A stretch of 64,000 bases of DNA from Listeria costaricensis (GTDB taxonomy: Bacteria; Bacillota; Bacilli; Lactobacillales; Listeriaceae), in assembly GCF_900183385.1 (NCBI RefSeq), contig NZ_FXUT01000001.1, positions 471,523-535,522 on the forward strand, read 5' to 3'. This document shows positions 28,260 to 35,885 of the stretch, one piece after another. Below the pieces are notes generated by a model that was given only the letters and a program-made list of their open reading frames with translations, made no database searches and was not told the origin of the DNA. The number at the start of each line of letters is the position of its first letter. Within the stretch, counting starts at the first letter, position 1. The position numbers and the translations under genes are program-made.

Positions 28260-29240
28260 TTAAAAACCGGTTTTCTTTCTGCGTGCTTCAAATGGCACTT
28301 TCCACAGCCAGTCGCCAATCAGTAAATGTCCATTCAAATAGAAGCGAACGGCCCATTTTTTCAGTTTGGCTGTGAGACCCGTCCCGGCCTGATAATCTGC
28401 TTGCCGCCAGTTTGGAAACGACTGATCCATCTCCTGTTTGATTTTTTTCAACAGCGCTTTTCGTTCCTTCTTTGATGTTAGGTAAATAATTTTGCGTAAA
28501 ATCGTCCGGTAGACTAAATGCTCCAAATATAAACGTTCCAATTCTGTTTCATTATTTTTCAAAAGGCCTAATTTCTCAAGCTCGGTTTTCACATTTTCAA
28601 GCATGGGAATGACGTCCAAAAAGCGCGCGCCATCCTGTTGGTTGGTTTGGGAATCTTTGCGGTCTACGATATAGAAATAAAGCGCCTCGCTAATTTTGAC
28701 AGGGCGTGATGCTCTTAGTGCTACGACTGGCACAATGCCCAAATCTTCAAACCAATAACCTGTCGGAAAACGCAGACCTGTCCACAAATCCGCCCGGTAA
28801 AATTTATTCCAAGGAACTGTTCCGGCATCTGTTAAAAAATAACCGCTATTCCGCGGAATATATTGCTGATCGCCTTGTTCGTTTAGGTTATAAGAAGTAA
28901 AAATAACCAGATCCGCCTGTTCTCGTTCGACGTGCTGCAGACAAGTGGCGACCAGTTCCGGCGCGATATAGTCGTCGCTGTCAACCATGATTACATAGTC
29001 GCCGGTCATCAGGTCAAGTCCTTTATTTCGGGCGCTGGCCTGACCGCCATTCGGCTGCTCGATATAGCGAATTCGCGGGTCCGCATAGGCTGCAAGAATT
29101 TTTTGCGGATCGCCTGGTGAGCCGTCATTGATGAGCAGGATCTCCAAATGTGGATACGTCTGGTTCAAAATGGAGTCTAGACAGCGTTTTAAATATTTTT
29201 CTGTCTGGTAAATGGGGACAATCACACTTACTAACGGGTT
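28260..29240 (-). CDS. Family 2 glycosyltransferase
   Basis: A 326-residue GT-A enzyme, similar in plan to its downstream neighbour: VSVIVPIYQTEKYLKRCLDSILNQTYPHLEILLINDGSPGD, GGQASARNKGLDLMTGDYVIMVDSDDYI. I chose the ATG at 29240 (MNPLVS), which has GGAGG nine bases upstream; the frame extends ten codons further. It probably modifies a cell-surface polysaccharide or teichoic acid together with the next gene; no polymerase or flippase is nearby. Confidence 0.9.
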   Translation of the reverse strand, partial: NPLVSVIVPIYQTEKYLKRCLDSILNQTYPHLEILLINDGSPGDPQKILAAYADPRIRYIEQPNGGQASARNKGLDLMTGDYVIMVDSDDYIAPELVATCLQHVEREQADLVIFTSYNLNEQGDQQYIPRNSGYFLTDAGTVPWNKFYRADLWTGLRFPTGYWFEDLGIVPVVALRASRPVKISEALYFYIVDRKDSQTNQQDGARFLDVIPMLENVKTELEKLGLLKNNETELERLYLEHLVYRTILRKIIYLTSKKERKALLKKIKQEMDQSFPNWRQADYQAGTGLTAKLKKWAVRFYLNGHLLIGDWLWKVPFEARRKKTGF

Positions 29241-29324
29241 CATTTCTTTTTCCTCCGAAGACTTTCTCACTCTCTAGAATACTGGTTTCACACGGGTTTG
29301 TCTAGCCATTCCCTTTTTTCAAGC

Positions 29325-29356
29325 AAAAGAGAGCAGGTGTAAAACCCGCTCCCTCT
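29325..29356 (-). terminator. Intrinsic terminator after rtcB
   Basis: Minus-strand GAGGGAGCGGGT and ACCTGCTCTC arms with a short loop, followed by TTTT, two bases beyond the rtcB stop. Confidence 0.7.
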
Positions 29357-29357
29357 A

Positions 29358-30536
29358 TCAGCCTTTAAAATTGTAAACGGGACGAATGATCTCTTCAATC
29401 GTCATGGTTTCGTGAATTTCTTCCATTAGTAGTTTCGCCGGTTTATAAGCAGCTGGTGCCTCGTCCAGTGTTTTTTTGGATACTGAGGTGGTATAAATCC
29501 CCTTCATCGCCCGCTGATAGCCCTCCAAACTGATGGCCTGCTTGGCTTTCGAGCGGCTGAGCAAGCGACCTGCACCATGCGGGGCCGAATAGTTCCATTC
29601 TGGATTGCCTTTTCCGACACCAAGGATGCTGCCATCCCGCATATTCAGCGGTACGATCAGCCGTTCACCCTGCTGGGCAGAAGTCGCCCCTTTCCGAACC
29701 ATGCCTGTATCTAAATCAATAAAATTATGCACACAGTCGAACGTTTCAACCACATTCTTCTCCCATTTCATTGCTTTCAAGATTATAGCCGCCATGGTCG
29801 CACGGTTTTGGGCAGCAAATTGCTGAGCCAGTGACATGTCATGCAGATAGGCCTGCAGTGGTTCATTTTCTAAATAGGAGGCCTCATATGGTAGCTTGTT
29901 TTCTTCACGGAGCTGTCCGAGTTTAGCGGCCCGCTCCATGTTTCCTTTCTTTCTGGCGGATCGTTCGGCTTCTTTTAGTTCTTTTCGCAGCAGGTCGAGT
30001 TTTTCATAAGCGACTTCTTGGTGGAATTCAGCCACGTCTTTGCCCAAAATCCGGCTGCCGCTGTGAATGACCAGATAGAGTGCCTGCTTGCCTTCTGCCA
30101 CTTCGATAAAATGGTTGCCCGATCCAAGCGTACCAAGGCTTCTTGCTGCCCAGTCGCGGCGAATGTCCGCATAAAAATGCTCCGTGGTCATGGTGGCAAT
30201 CGGTTTCATAAAGGTGTCATGGCCGCTTGGAATCCGCTCCCTGATGATCCGGTCTAATTTGTCAAATGGGGTTTTCAACTTTGCCTTGCTTAGCTTGGTC
30301 ACATGGATGCCACAGCCAATATCAACGCCGACAAGGCTTGGGACGACCTTATCTGACTTTGAAATGGTGGTTCCGATTACACAGCCTTTGCCGCTATGCG
30401 TGTCTGGCATAATGCGAATCGTGCTGTCCTTTAAAAAGGCATAGTTCGTCAGCGCCATGATTTGCCCGATCGTACTGTCATCCAGCTGGTCGGTAAAAAC
30501 TTTGGCTTCATTGTATTTTCCTTGAATGGTTAACAT
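29358..30536 (-). CDS. rtcB: RtcB family RNA ligase
   Basis: A 392-residue GTP- and Mn-dependent RNA ligase that joins 3'-phosphate or 2',3'-cyclic phosphate ends to 5'-OH ends. Conserved blocks: IMPDTHSGKGCVIGTT, VGVDIGCGIHVTK (metal Cys), LGTLGSGNHFIEV, LVIHSGSR, AQNRATMAAIIL, VRKGATSAQQGERLIVPLNMRDGS and the guanylylated-His region NYSAPHGAGRLLSRSKA. The short form is typical of bacterial RtcB2-like enzymes. No archease or rtcA is adjacent. It sits behind a leader that encodes a small peptide and contains a terminator, suggesting attenuation control. Confidence 0.93.
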   Translation of the reverse strand: MLTIQGKYNEAKVFTDQLDDSTIGQIMALTNYAFLKDSTIRIMPDTHSGKGCVIGTTISKSDKVVPSLVGVDIGCGIHVTKLSKAKLKTPFDKLDRIIRERIPSGHDTFMKPIATMTTEHFYADIRRDWAARSLGTLGSGNHFIEVAEGKQALYLVIHSGSRILGKDVAEFHQEVAYEKLDLLRKELKEAERSARKKGNMERAAKLGQLREENKLPYEASYLENEPLQAYLHDMSLAQQFAAQNRATMAAIILKAMKWEKNVVETFDCVHNFIDLDTGMVRKGATSAQQGERLIVPLNMRDGSILGVGKGNPEWNYSAPHGAGRLLSRSKAKQAISLEGYQRAMKGIYTTSVSKKTLDEAPAAYKPAKLLMEEIHETMTIEEIIRPVYNFKG

Positions 30537-30579
30537 GTAATCCCTCTCTTTTCCGTTCTATCCTAGGTGTATTAGAGAC

Positions 30580-30613
30580 AAAAAAACCGCAGCCAAGAAC
30601 ATCTTGACTACGG
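30580..30613 (-). terminator. Attenuator terminator in the rtcB leader
   Basis: Minus-strand CCGTAGTCAAG and CTTGGCTGCGG pair over 11 bases (two G-T pairs) around a short loop, then seven T. It lies 44 bases before rtcB, inside the leader. An upstream copy of AACATCTT in the leader can pair with AAGATGTT in this hairpin, giving an alternative fold. Confidence 0.7.
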
Positions 30614-30622
30614 GCTAACCAT

Positions 30623-30727
30623 TTATCTTTTTCCGTCCAAAAGAAGCGGAAGATGTTGGTTGCAATCAGTTGTCAAAACTTGGCCTATTCGTTTGTTTTG
30701 TCTCGTGTCATTTTTTCCCAACATCAT
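30623..30727 (-). CDS. Putative rtcB leader peptide, 34 aa
   Basis: A short open frame starts MMLGKNDTRQNKRIGQ and ends with a PLLLDGKR stretch and TAA. An AGAGGTGG ribosome binding site is placed ideally before the first ATG. The last third of the frame overlaps a long imperfect hairpin (arms near ACCAACATCTTCCG and CGGAAAAAGATAAATGGT), and the attenuator terminator follows the stop codon by about ten bases. The layout is that of ribosome-mediated attenuation, in which stalling on the leader frees the antiterminator. Coding is inferred from site quality and position, not from homology. Confidence 0.6.
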   Translation of the reverse strand: MMLGKNDTRQNKRIGQVLTTDCNQHLPLLLDGKR

Positions 30728-30756
30728 TTCCACCTCTTTTCGTTTCAAGTGCTTCT

Positions 30757-30785
30757 ATTTTAGCATACTTATTCCGCGCTGGCAA
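30757..30785 (-). promoter_or_regulatory. Promoter of the rtcB leader transcript
   Basis: TTGCCA (30780-30785), 17-base spacer, TAAAAT (30757-30762) on the minus strand. The -35 box lies inside the last codons of the GyrI-like gene and the predicted start is about 25 bases before the leader-peptide ATG. Confidence 0.6.
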
Positions 30786-31401
30786 AGCTTTCTTTTACCT
30801 GAACGCGCAAGACTGTTTTCAATTTGTCCAGTGCGGTTTTACGAGGATCGCTCAAATAGATTTCTTTATGATCTTTTGAAAGTCGCACGTAGCCTTCCCG
30901 CTCAGCAAAATCTGCCATTTTTTCAAAGCTTGCTGGTTCCGAATCATAGCTGCCGACATGTAGGATTTGGATGACGGCCCCTTCCGTTCGTTCTTCAAGT
31001 TTGACCGCCTCAAGCAGGGCAGGCTCTACCTTTTTAGCAGCCAGTCGTTTTGCTTCTTCAAAAACAGCCGACGTTACAAAATCCGGTTGGCGAATCATAA
31101 TCGTATAGGTGAATTGAGATTTATCAAGTGGCTTTTCATCTCGCTGCTTGGTACTCCACTCGCCTTCAAGCGGATAGACGGTATATTCAAAATAGCCGGG
31201 TGGCGTCAGTCCTTTTTTCGGCATCATCCGAATAGCATATGAGAGTGCATAAAGCGCGCCGGTTTTTTCAGTAAACGCCTCGCCGTTTGGATCGCCTTCT
31301 CCTTTGATGGTGAGATACTTAAGTGTTGGTACCTCTAAAAATACAGGTTGTTGGCTCGGTAAATACAAATTCTTCTCTTGTTTCCGCCATTCATATTTCA
31401 C
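30769..31401 (-). CDS. GyrI-like small-molecule-binding domain protein
   Basis: A 210-residue standalone GyrI-like/SOUL-fold protein. The N-terminal PVFLEVPTLKYLTIKGEGDPNGEAF and C-terminal VIQILHVGSYDSEPASFEKMADFAEREGY are the classical YHR/Rob-type ligand-binding motifs (GxGDPN and HxGxYxxxxxS). Such proteins bind hydrophobic or cationic toxicants, or hydrolyse some. There is no DNA-binding domain. Its 3' end overlaps the promoter of the rtcB leader. Confidence 0.85.
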   Translation of the reverse strand: MKYEWRKQEKNLYLPSQQPVFLEVPTLKYLTIKGEGDPNGEAFTEKTGALYALSYAIRMMPKKGLTPPGYFEYTVYPLEGEWSTKQRDEKPLDKSQFTYTIMIRQPDFVTSAVFEEAKRLAAKKVEPALLEAVKLEERTEGAVIQILHVGSYDSEPASFEKMADFAEREGYVRLSKDHKEIYLSDPRKTALDKLKTVLRVQVKESFASAE

Positions 31402-31480
31402 ACATATTCCCTCCCTAAATCTTCCGTTCGCTCTTCTTTATATATACGCTGAATCGTCTCCCGCGTCAAATTTTCCCCAT

Positions 31481-31507
31481 AAAAAAACAGCAAGTGGTTA
31501 CCTGCTG
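31481..31507 (-). terminator. Intrinsic terminator after the short LPXTG gene
   Basis: Minus-strand CAGCAGGTAACCACTTGCTG stem-loop followed by TTTTTTT. It begins within the final codons of the gene. Confidence 0.65.
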
Positions 31508-31716
31508 CGCGTTTTACGACCTTTTAACATATGCATACTGACAGCCACACAGAATGTACCTAGCGCCATCGGAATAAGCGGATTCGTGTCTCCCATTGTT
31601 GGAAGCTGAATATTAGCCGGAACTGTTTCACTTGCAGGTGTTTCTGCTGCCAGCGTATGTACCGGAATAAAGAAACAGAGACTCGCAATGAAACAAATCA
31701 GCAGAACTTTTTTCAT
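31498..31716 (-). CDS. Very short LPXTG-type cell-wall-anchored peptide, 72 aa
   Basis: Starts MKKVLLICFIASLCFFIPVH with a signal peptide ending around HTLAAE (residue 24). Next come about 13 residues of linker, then LPTMG at residues 38-42, a hydrophobic helix (43-64) and a basic tail GRKTRSR. This is a complete sortase A sorting signal with almost no mature protein, so a peptide of about 17 residues would be linked to peptidoglycan. The ATG at 31716 has GAAGAAGGTG upstream. No pilin or adhesin gene adjoins it. Function unknown. Confidence 0.75.
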   Translation of the reverse strand: MKKVLLICFIASLCFFIPVHTLAAETPASETVPANIQLPTMGDTNPLIPMALGTFCVAVSMHMLKGRKTRSR

Positions 31717-31804
31717 GCTGCGCACCTTCTTCAATCTTGATTTTCTTTATTTTAACGCGCGAATCCGAAAAAAAGCTGAGGTTTACATGAGAGCTTGATT
31801 AAAA

Positions 31805-32275
31805 TCATTTTGTTTCGATTTTTTGCCGGTTGAACGTTTTACTGAAAAGCTGTTTGACTAAAAGAAAGAGCATGTTTCCAATCGTGATTCCGCAAGCAAG
31901 CGCAACGGCAGAGGAGATCACATCGAAAAAACTAGCAGCCGCAGCCACCTTGTCCCCCGTAAAAAGCTCTTTAAAAACTTCATAGAAAGTAATCCCCGGA
32001 ACGACTGGCACAAGACCGGGAATAAAGAAGACGGTCGATGGATATTTTCGCCAATAACTATAGAAGTAACTGAGCGTGCTTAAAATCAACGAACAGACAA
32101 AACTTGTGACAAAAACATTGTAGCCATGCGTACTAAGCAGCCAGTAGCCGATCCATCCGGAAGCCCCGACAATCCCTCCGGCCACCACTGTCTCTTTCGG
32201 AATCCGACATAATATCCCAAAAGAAATCGAGGCGAGAAAACTAAAAATAAAATGATAGATTAAATCGAACAGCAT
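31805..32275 (-). CDS. ThrE-type threonine/serine exporter, small subunit
   Basis: A 156-residue protein of the ThrE_2/DUF3815 family with four to five membrane helices. The PSTVFFIPGLVPVVPGITFYEVF segment is the re-entrant-like motif conserved in ThrE half-proteins. The partner gene (ThrE_1/DUF1212) is 12 bases upstream. Together they equal one full-length ThrE, which exports threonine and serine. Confidence 0.88.
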   Translation of the reverse strand: MLFDLIYHFIFSFLASISFGILCRIPKETVVAGGIVGASGWIGYWLLSTHGYNVFVTSFVCSLILSTLSYFYSYWRKYPSTVFFIPGLVPVVPGITFYEVFKELFTGDKVAAAASFFDVISSAVALACGITIGNMLFLLVKQLFSKTFNRQKIETK

Positions 32276-32287
32276 CCTCCCGACCTC

Positions 32288-33085
32288 CTAAACATGGAAT
32301 AATAAAAAGACTAGTGCCACACCGCACCCGAGCGCCGCTGCAATAAATAAACTTTCAAATAGGCGAATGATCCCAGACAAATAGTGCCGGCTCATGAGAT
32401 CTCGAATGGCATTGGTCACACCAATTCCCGGCACGAGCGGAATAACTGTCCCGATCATCGTCATATTAATATCCTGACCAATAAAATGAAACAGCACAAA
32501 GCCTGCGAAACAGCCGATAAAAGTAGACACAAATTCGAGAATGAACGGATAGTCGGCAATGCTGGATAATTTTTGAAAAAGGTAGTAGGCCAGAACGCCA
32601 GCCGTCATGCTACTCGGCAAATCTTCCAGGTGACCGCCAAAAATCAATACGATGGACCCACTGAGAAGTGCGGTAAAGAAAAGCTGTTTCCACATTGGAT
32701 AGCGCTCTTCTTTTTGGGCGAGCTCCTGTAATTTTGATTCCATTTCCTCAAGCGTCAGCAAGTCGGCCTGATAATCCCGCGAAATTTGATTGACAGCTAC
32801 GATTTTTTCCAAGTTGTAGCCTCTTGTATCGATACGCAAAAAACTGCTGTCCTCCAGGTTGGTTTTCACAAATACACCCGTAAGTGTCACATAGGTATAA
32901 TAGCTTTTCCTTTGATCTGTCCCTAAACTTTTACGAATCACCCGTTCCATCGTATCCTCCACACGCGAAATCTCCGCACCGTTTTCCAGCAGCAGCTTGC
33001 CTGTAAGTAGGGCCGTTTGGATAATAAAGGCATGATCTTTGCCCGCCATCTTCTTCACCTTCGCCTTTCCTGCATTCTTCTTCAT
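32288..33085 (-). CDS. ThrE-type threonine/serine exporter, large subunit
   Basis: A 265-residue DUF1212/ThrE_1 protein: a cytoplasmic N-terminal half (IIQTALLTGKLLLENGAEISRVEDTMERVI) and five membrane helices from about residue 130, with GTVIPLVPGIGVTNAIRDLMSRHYLSG matching the VPG motif of the small partner. An alternative start at 33049 (MAGKDHAF) has a better GAAGGTG site; I kept the longer form. Operon with the small subunit. Confidence 0.88.
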   Translation of the reverse strand: MKKNAGKAKVKKMAGKDHAFIIQTALLTGKLLLENGAEISRVEDTMERVIRKSLGTDQRKSYYTYVTLTGVFVKTNLEDSSFLRIDTRGYNLEKIVAVNQISRDYQADLLTLEEMESKLQELAQKEERYPMWKQLFFTALLSGSIVLIFGGHLEDLPSSMTAGVLAYYLFQKLSSIADYPFILEFVSTFIGCFAGFVLFHFIGQDINMTMIGTVIPLVPGIGVTNAIRDLMSRHYLSGIIRLFESLFIAAALGCGVALVFLLFHV

Positions 33086-33195
33086 TATACTTCCAGCCTG
33101 ACAAAATGAAAACCTCTTTTCTGTTCAGACCAATCGCCATAAACAAAAAAGAGGTGAAAAAGTATAAATGGACTTCTCATCCATGTGGACGGTAT

Positions 33196-33756
33196 TCAAA
33201 TTGCCTCTGCTTCTGACTCTCGCTGATGGACGAGTAACAACTTGACGGTTTGTGCCGTATCATTTCGAATGCCCTTTAAAGAAGCTGCCTCAAAATGGGC
33301 GGTGTCACCGGGTGTAAGTAGATAAACCTGATAATCAAGCTCAATATTCGGCGCCCCTGCTAGCACATAAAGGAACACTTCGCCTGTTAATTTTTGCAGA
33401 ATAACTTGCTCACCGGATTGATGCGGAAAAATTTCTAAAATTCGAGGTATCATCCATTTTTCTCCTTCGTCTGCCGAAAGATTACGGATGATTTTTTCAT
33501 GATCTGCATGCAAAACGGCTTGCTCATGCGTCTTCAGAATATGTTTGCCCGATGGATGCTTATTTTCAAAAAAATACTGAATATCTCTATCTAAAAAGCC
33601 CGCCATTTTGATGAGCGCTTCGACGGAAACGGTTCGCATGCCTCTTTCAAACTGTGACAGATATCCGGCAGACAGATCTACCTGATCGCCAAGCTCTTTG
33701 AGTGTCAGCTTCTTTTCGATGCGTGCCGCTTTGACTTTTTGACCAATTTCATACAT
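33196..33756 (-). CDS. XRE-type regulator with C-terminal cupin domain
   Basis: A 186-residue two-domain regulator: helix-turn-helix at residues 5-60 (IGQKVKAARIEKKLTLKELGDQVDLSAGYLSQFERGMRTVSVEALIKMA) and a cupin barrel at about 100-178 (GEVFLYVLAGAPNIELDYQVYLLTPGDTAHFEAASLKGIRNDT). Relatives sense amino acids, polyamines or sugars. It lies just upstream of the ThrE pair on the same strand, about 110 bases apart, so it could control threonine/serine export, and just downstream of the selenium operon's terminator. Confidence 0.85.
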   Translation of the reverse strand: MYEIGQKVKAARIEKKLTLKELGDQVDLSAGYLSQFERGMRTVSVEALIKMAGFLDRDIQYFFENKHPSGKHILKTHEQAVLHADHEKIIRNLSADEGEKWMIPRILEIFPHQSGEQVILQKLTGEVFLYVLAGAPNIELDYQVYLLTPGDTAHFEAASLKGIRNDTAQTVKLLLVHQRESEAEAI

Positions 33757-33847
33757 GCTTTATCCTCCTTCTTTCTTATGAACCTCTCTAACAGGCTTAC
33801 TAACAAGACTTATTATAGCAATCCTCGCGCCTGTTTGACAAATACAG

Positions 33848-33888
33848 AAAGCGACAGTTCAGCTTCTTTTCTGCTGAATTGTCGCTTT
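33848..33888 (-). terminator. Intrinsic terminator closing the selenium operon
   Basis: Minus-strand AAAGCGACAATTCAGC and GCTGAACTGTCGCTTT arms form a near-perfect stem, then CTGTATTT. It overlaps the stop codon of the last gene. Confidence 0.8.
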
Positions 33889-34489
33889 AGAACCGATAGA
33901 CTTTGTCATATCGCCAATCTGTGCTGTGCTCACCTTGAAGAGGCTGTTCGTAAAGAGTAAATCCGGCTTCCTGATGATGAAATTTCTCCCCGATTCGCCA
34001 ATTTGTGTACCAGTTGGTAAACCGGTTAGGCCATTTTTCAGGCGTAAATGGTAACTCTTCCTCCAACTCAAACCGAAGCTTTGGTAGCTCCTCGCCGATG
34101 ATTGTCTGTTGATAAAAGCCGTCAAAGGATGGCCCAAAGATCTCCTGTAGCTTTTCTTTGCGCCAAGCTGGAAATAAGGAGGCATTTTTTGCCAGCTCGT
34201 CTGTTAGCACATGAAACTTATTGAGGTGATAAACACGACGCATTTCCTCCAAAGATAGTAGCGAACCTGTTTTCAAAATCACGGCGGCCTCTGCTAAAAG
34301 TTGCTGATTGCGCCCGATTACATGAAGAAAATAAACGGCAAATTCGTCTTCATGAATTTGAAAATAGTCGTCTGCGGCATACTTGCAAATGCCCGTTTCA
34401 GCCGTTTTTTGCAGTACCGCCAAAAGATCCACTTGTCGATTGGTCGAAACCTGTTGATATTTGACTTCCACTGTCTGAAGAATTTCCAT
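33887..34489 (-). CDS. Unknown protein in the selenium operon, 200 aa
   Basis: I do not recognise this family. The protein is soluble, acidic and aromatic-rich, with a single Cys near residue 35 (AETGICKYAADDYFQIHEDEFAVYF). A helical middle (LLAEAAVILKTGSLLSLEEMRRVYHLNKFHVL) is followed by a Trp-rich C-terminal third (PNRFTNWYTNWRIGEKFHHQEAGF, STDWRYDKVYRF). It starts one base after the selA stop codon and ends in the operon terminator, so it is co-expressed with selenocysteine synthesis genes. A selenium-related role is only an inference from position. Confidence 0.6.
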   Translation of the reverse strand: MEILQTVEVKYQQVSTNRQVDLLAVLQKTAETGICKYAADDYFQIHEDEFAVYFLHVIGRNQQLLAEAAVILKTGSLLSLEEMRRVYHLNKFHVLTDELAKNASLFPAWRKEKLQEIFGPSFDGFYQQTIIGEELPKLRFELEEELPFTPEKWPNRFTNWYTNWRIGEKFHHQEAGFTLYEQPLQGEHSTDWRYDKVYRF

Positions 34490-34490
34490 C

Positions 34491-35885
34491 TTAGTCCTCC
34501 TTCCCTGTCAGAATCTGCCGAATCGATTGGGCGATTAGTAGGATTTCCTCTTTTTCAACCGTTCGCATATCAAAAAGTAGCTCATCCTGCTGAACACGCA
34601 CGATAATCGGAATTTCGAGTTTCCGAAGGGCGACTTCCAAATTTTGAACACCAAAAGCCTGCGGTCGAACTGCCACAACAAAGGTAGGAAGCTTAACATC
34701 CGGCATTGAGCCGCCGCCAATTTGCGCGATACTTTCTTTGACTTCACTATGAAGCTCCGCCAAGCCAGCCAATTCGTCTTTTAAATAAGAAGCTTTTTCC
34801 TGAAGTGCTTCAACCGGTGTCGATAGCATCCGATAAAAAGGTAGCTTTTCACTGATTTCCTGTTCATCCAAATAAAGTCGAAGCGTTCCCTCTAGCGCCG
34901 CAATCGTCATCTTGTCGACACGTAGCGCACGGGTCAGCTGATTCTTTTTAAGCGCATCAATGAACGTTTTTTTGCCCACGATTACGCCTGCCTGTGGGCC
35001 ACCCAAAAGCTTGTCCCCGCTGAATGTCACAATATCCGCTCCCGCCGCCAGAGCCTCCTGGACAGTTTCTTCATGCTGAATGCCATATTTTTCCAGGTTT
35101 ACCAAAATTCCGCTCCCCATATCATAAAAAAGCGGCACTTGACATTCATCTGCTAACGGGCGTAGTTGCTGGATCGAAACGCTTTCTGTAAACCCCTCAA
35201 TATGAAAATTACTGGTATGCACTTTTAGAAAGGCACTCGTTTTTTCCGGATCAAACGCTTGTTCATAGTCGGCTAAGTGCGTCTTATTCGTTGTCCCGAC
35301 TTCCCTGAGCACTGCACCGCCCAGCTGCATGATTTCCGGAATACGAAAGGAACCGCCAATTTCGACCAGTTCCCCGCGCGAGACGATCACCTCTTTTTGG
35401 CGGCAAAAGGTCGCAAGTAGCAGCAGGACTGCCGCTGCATTGTTATTGACGATCAGCGCACTTTCTGCTCCGGTCAGTTTGGTCAGTAGTTTTTCGAGAT
35501 GCTGGTAACGCGAACCCCGTCTACCGCTTTCAAGATCATATTCCACGTTGGTAAACTCAAAGGCCGCATCATAGAGCTGCTCCTGCACGGCCAAGCTCAA
35601 TTTCGCCCGCCCTAAGTTGGTATGCAGAATTGTCCCTGTCGCATTGATCACTTTTCGACAACTGGCCGAATAATCTTTTTGAAGTAAAGCCGAGGCCGCC
35701 GCACAAAGAGCTGTAGTGGTTGCCGGCTCCTTTTCTATCTGCTGCATCTGCTGTTCGCGTTCTTTTTTGACGGCAAAGCGCAACGCATCTGTCACGAGTT
35801 CTCGTGGAAATTCTTGCAGCAAACGGGCAGCTTCCGGCGTATGTAAAAGTGTATGAATAGCCGGAACCTGAATTTTCTGCTTCAT
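34491..35885 (-). CDS. selA: L-seryl-tRNA(Sec) selenium transferase
   Basis: A 464-residue SelA that converts Ser-tRNA(Sec) to Sec-tRNA(Sec) using selenophosphate and PLP. The N-terminal domain (MKQKIQVPAIHTLLHTPEA...) is followed by KVINATGTILHTNLGRAKLS, VEYDLESGRRGSRYQH, ALIVNNNAAAVLLLL and the PLP lysine region VTFSGDKLLGGPQAGVIVGKK. The C-terminal domain ends DMRTVEKEEILLIAQSI. The start is the ATG at 35885, overlapping the upstream desulfurase gene by four bases (ATGA). The longer open frame upstream is not used. Confidence 0.97.
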   Translation of the reverse strand: MKQKIQVPAIHTLLHTPEAARLLQEFPRELVTDALRFAVKKEREQQMQQIEKEPATTTALCAAASALLQKDYSASCRKVINATGTILHTNLGRAKLSLAVQEQLYDAAFEFTNVEYDLESGRRGSRYQHLEKLLTKLTGAESALIVNNNAAAVLLLLATFCRQKEVIVSRGELVEIGGSFRIPEIMQLGGAVLREVGTTNKTHLADYEQAFDPEKTSAFLKVHTSNFHIEGFTESVSIQQLRPLADECQVPLFYDMGSGILVNLEKYGIQHEETVQEALAAGADIVTFSGDKLLGGPQAGVIVGKKTFIDALKKNQLTRALRVDKMTIAALEGTLRLYLDEQEISEKLPFYRMLSTPVEALQEKASYLKDELAGLAELHSEVKESIAQIGGGSMPDVKLPTFVVAVRPQAFGVQNLEVALRKLEIPIIVRVQQDELLFDMRTVEKEEILLIAQSIRQILTGKED

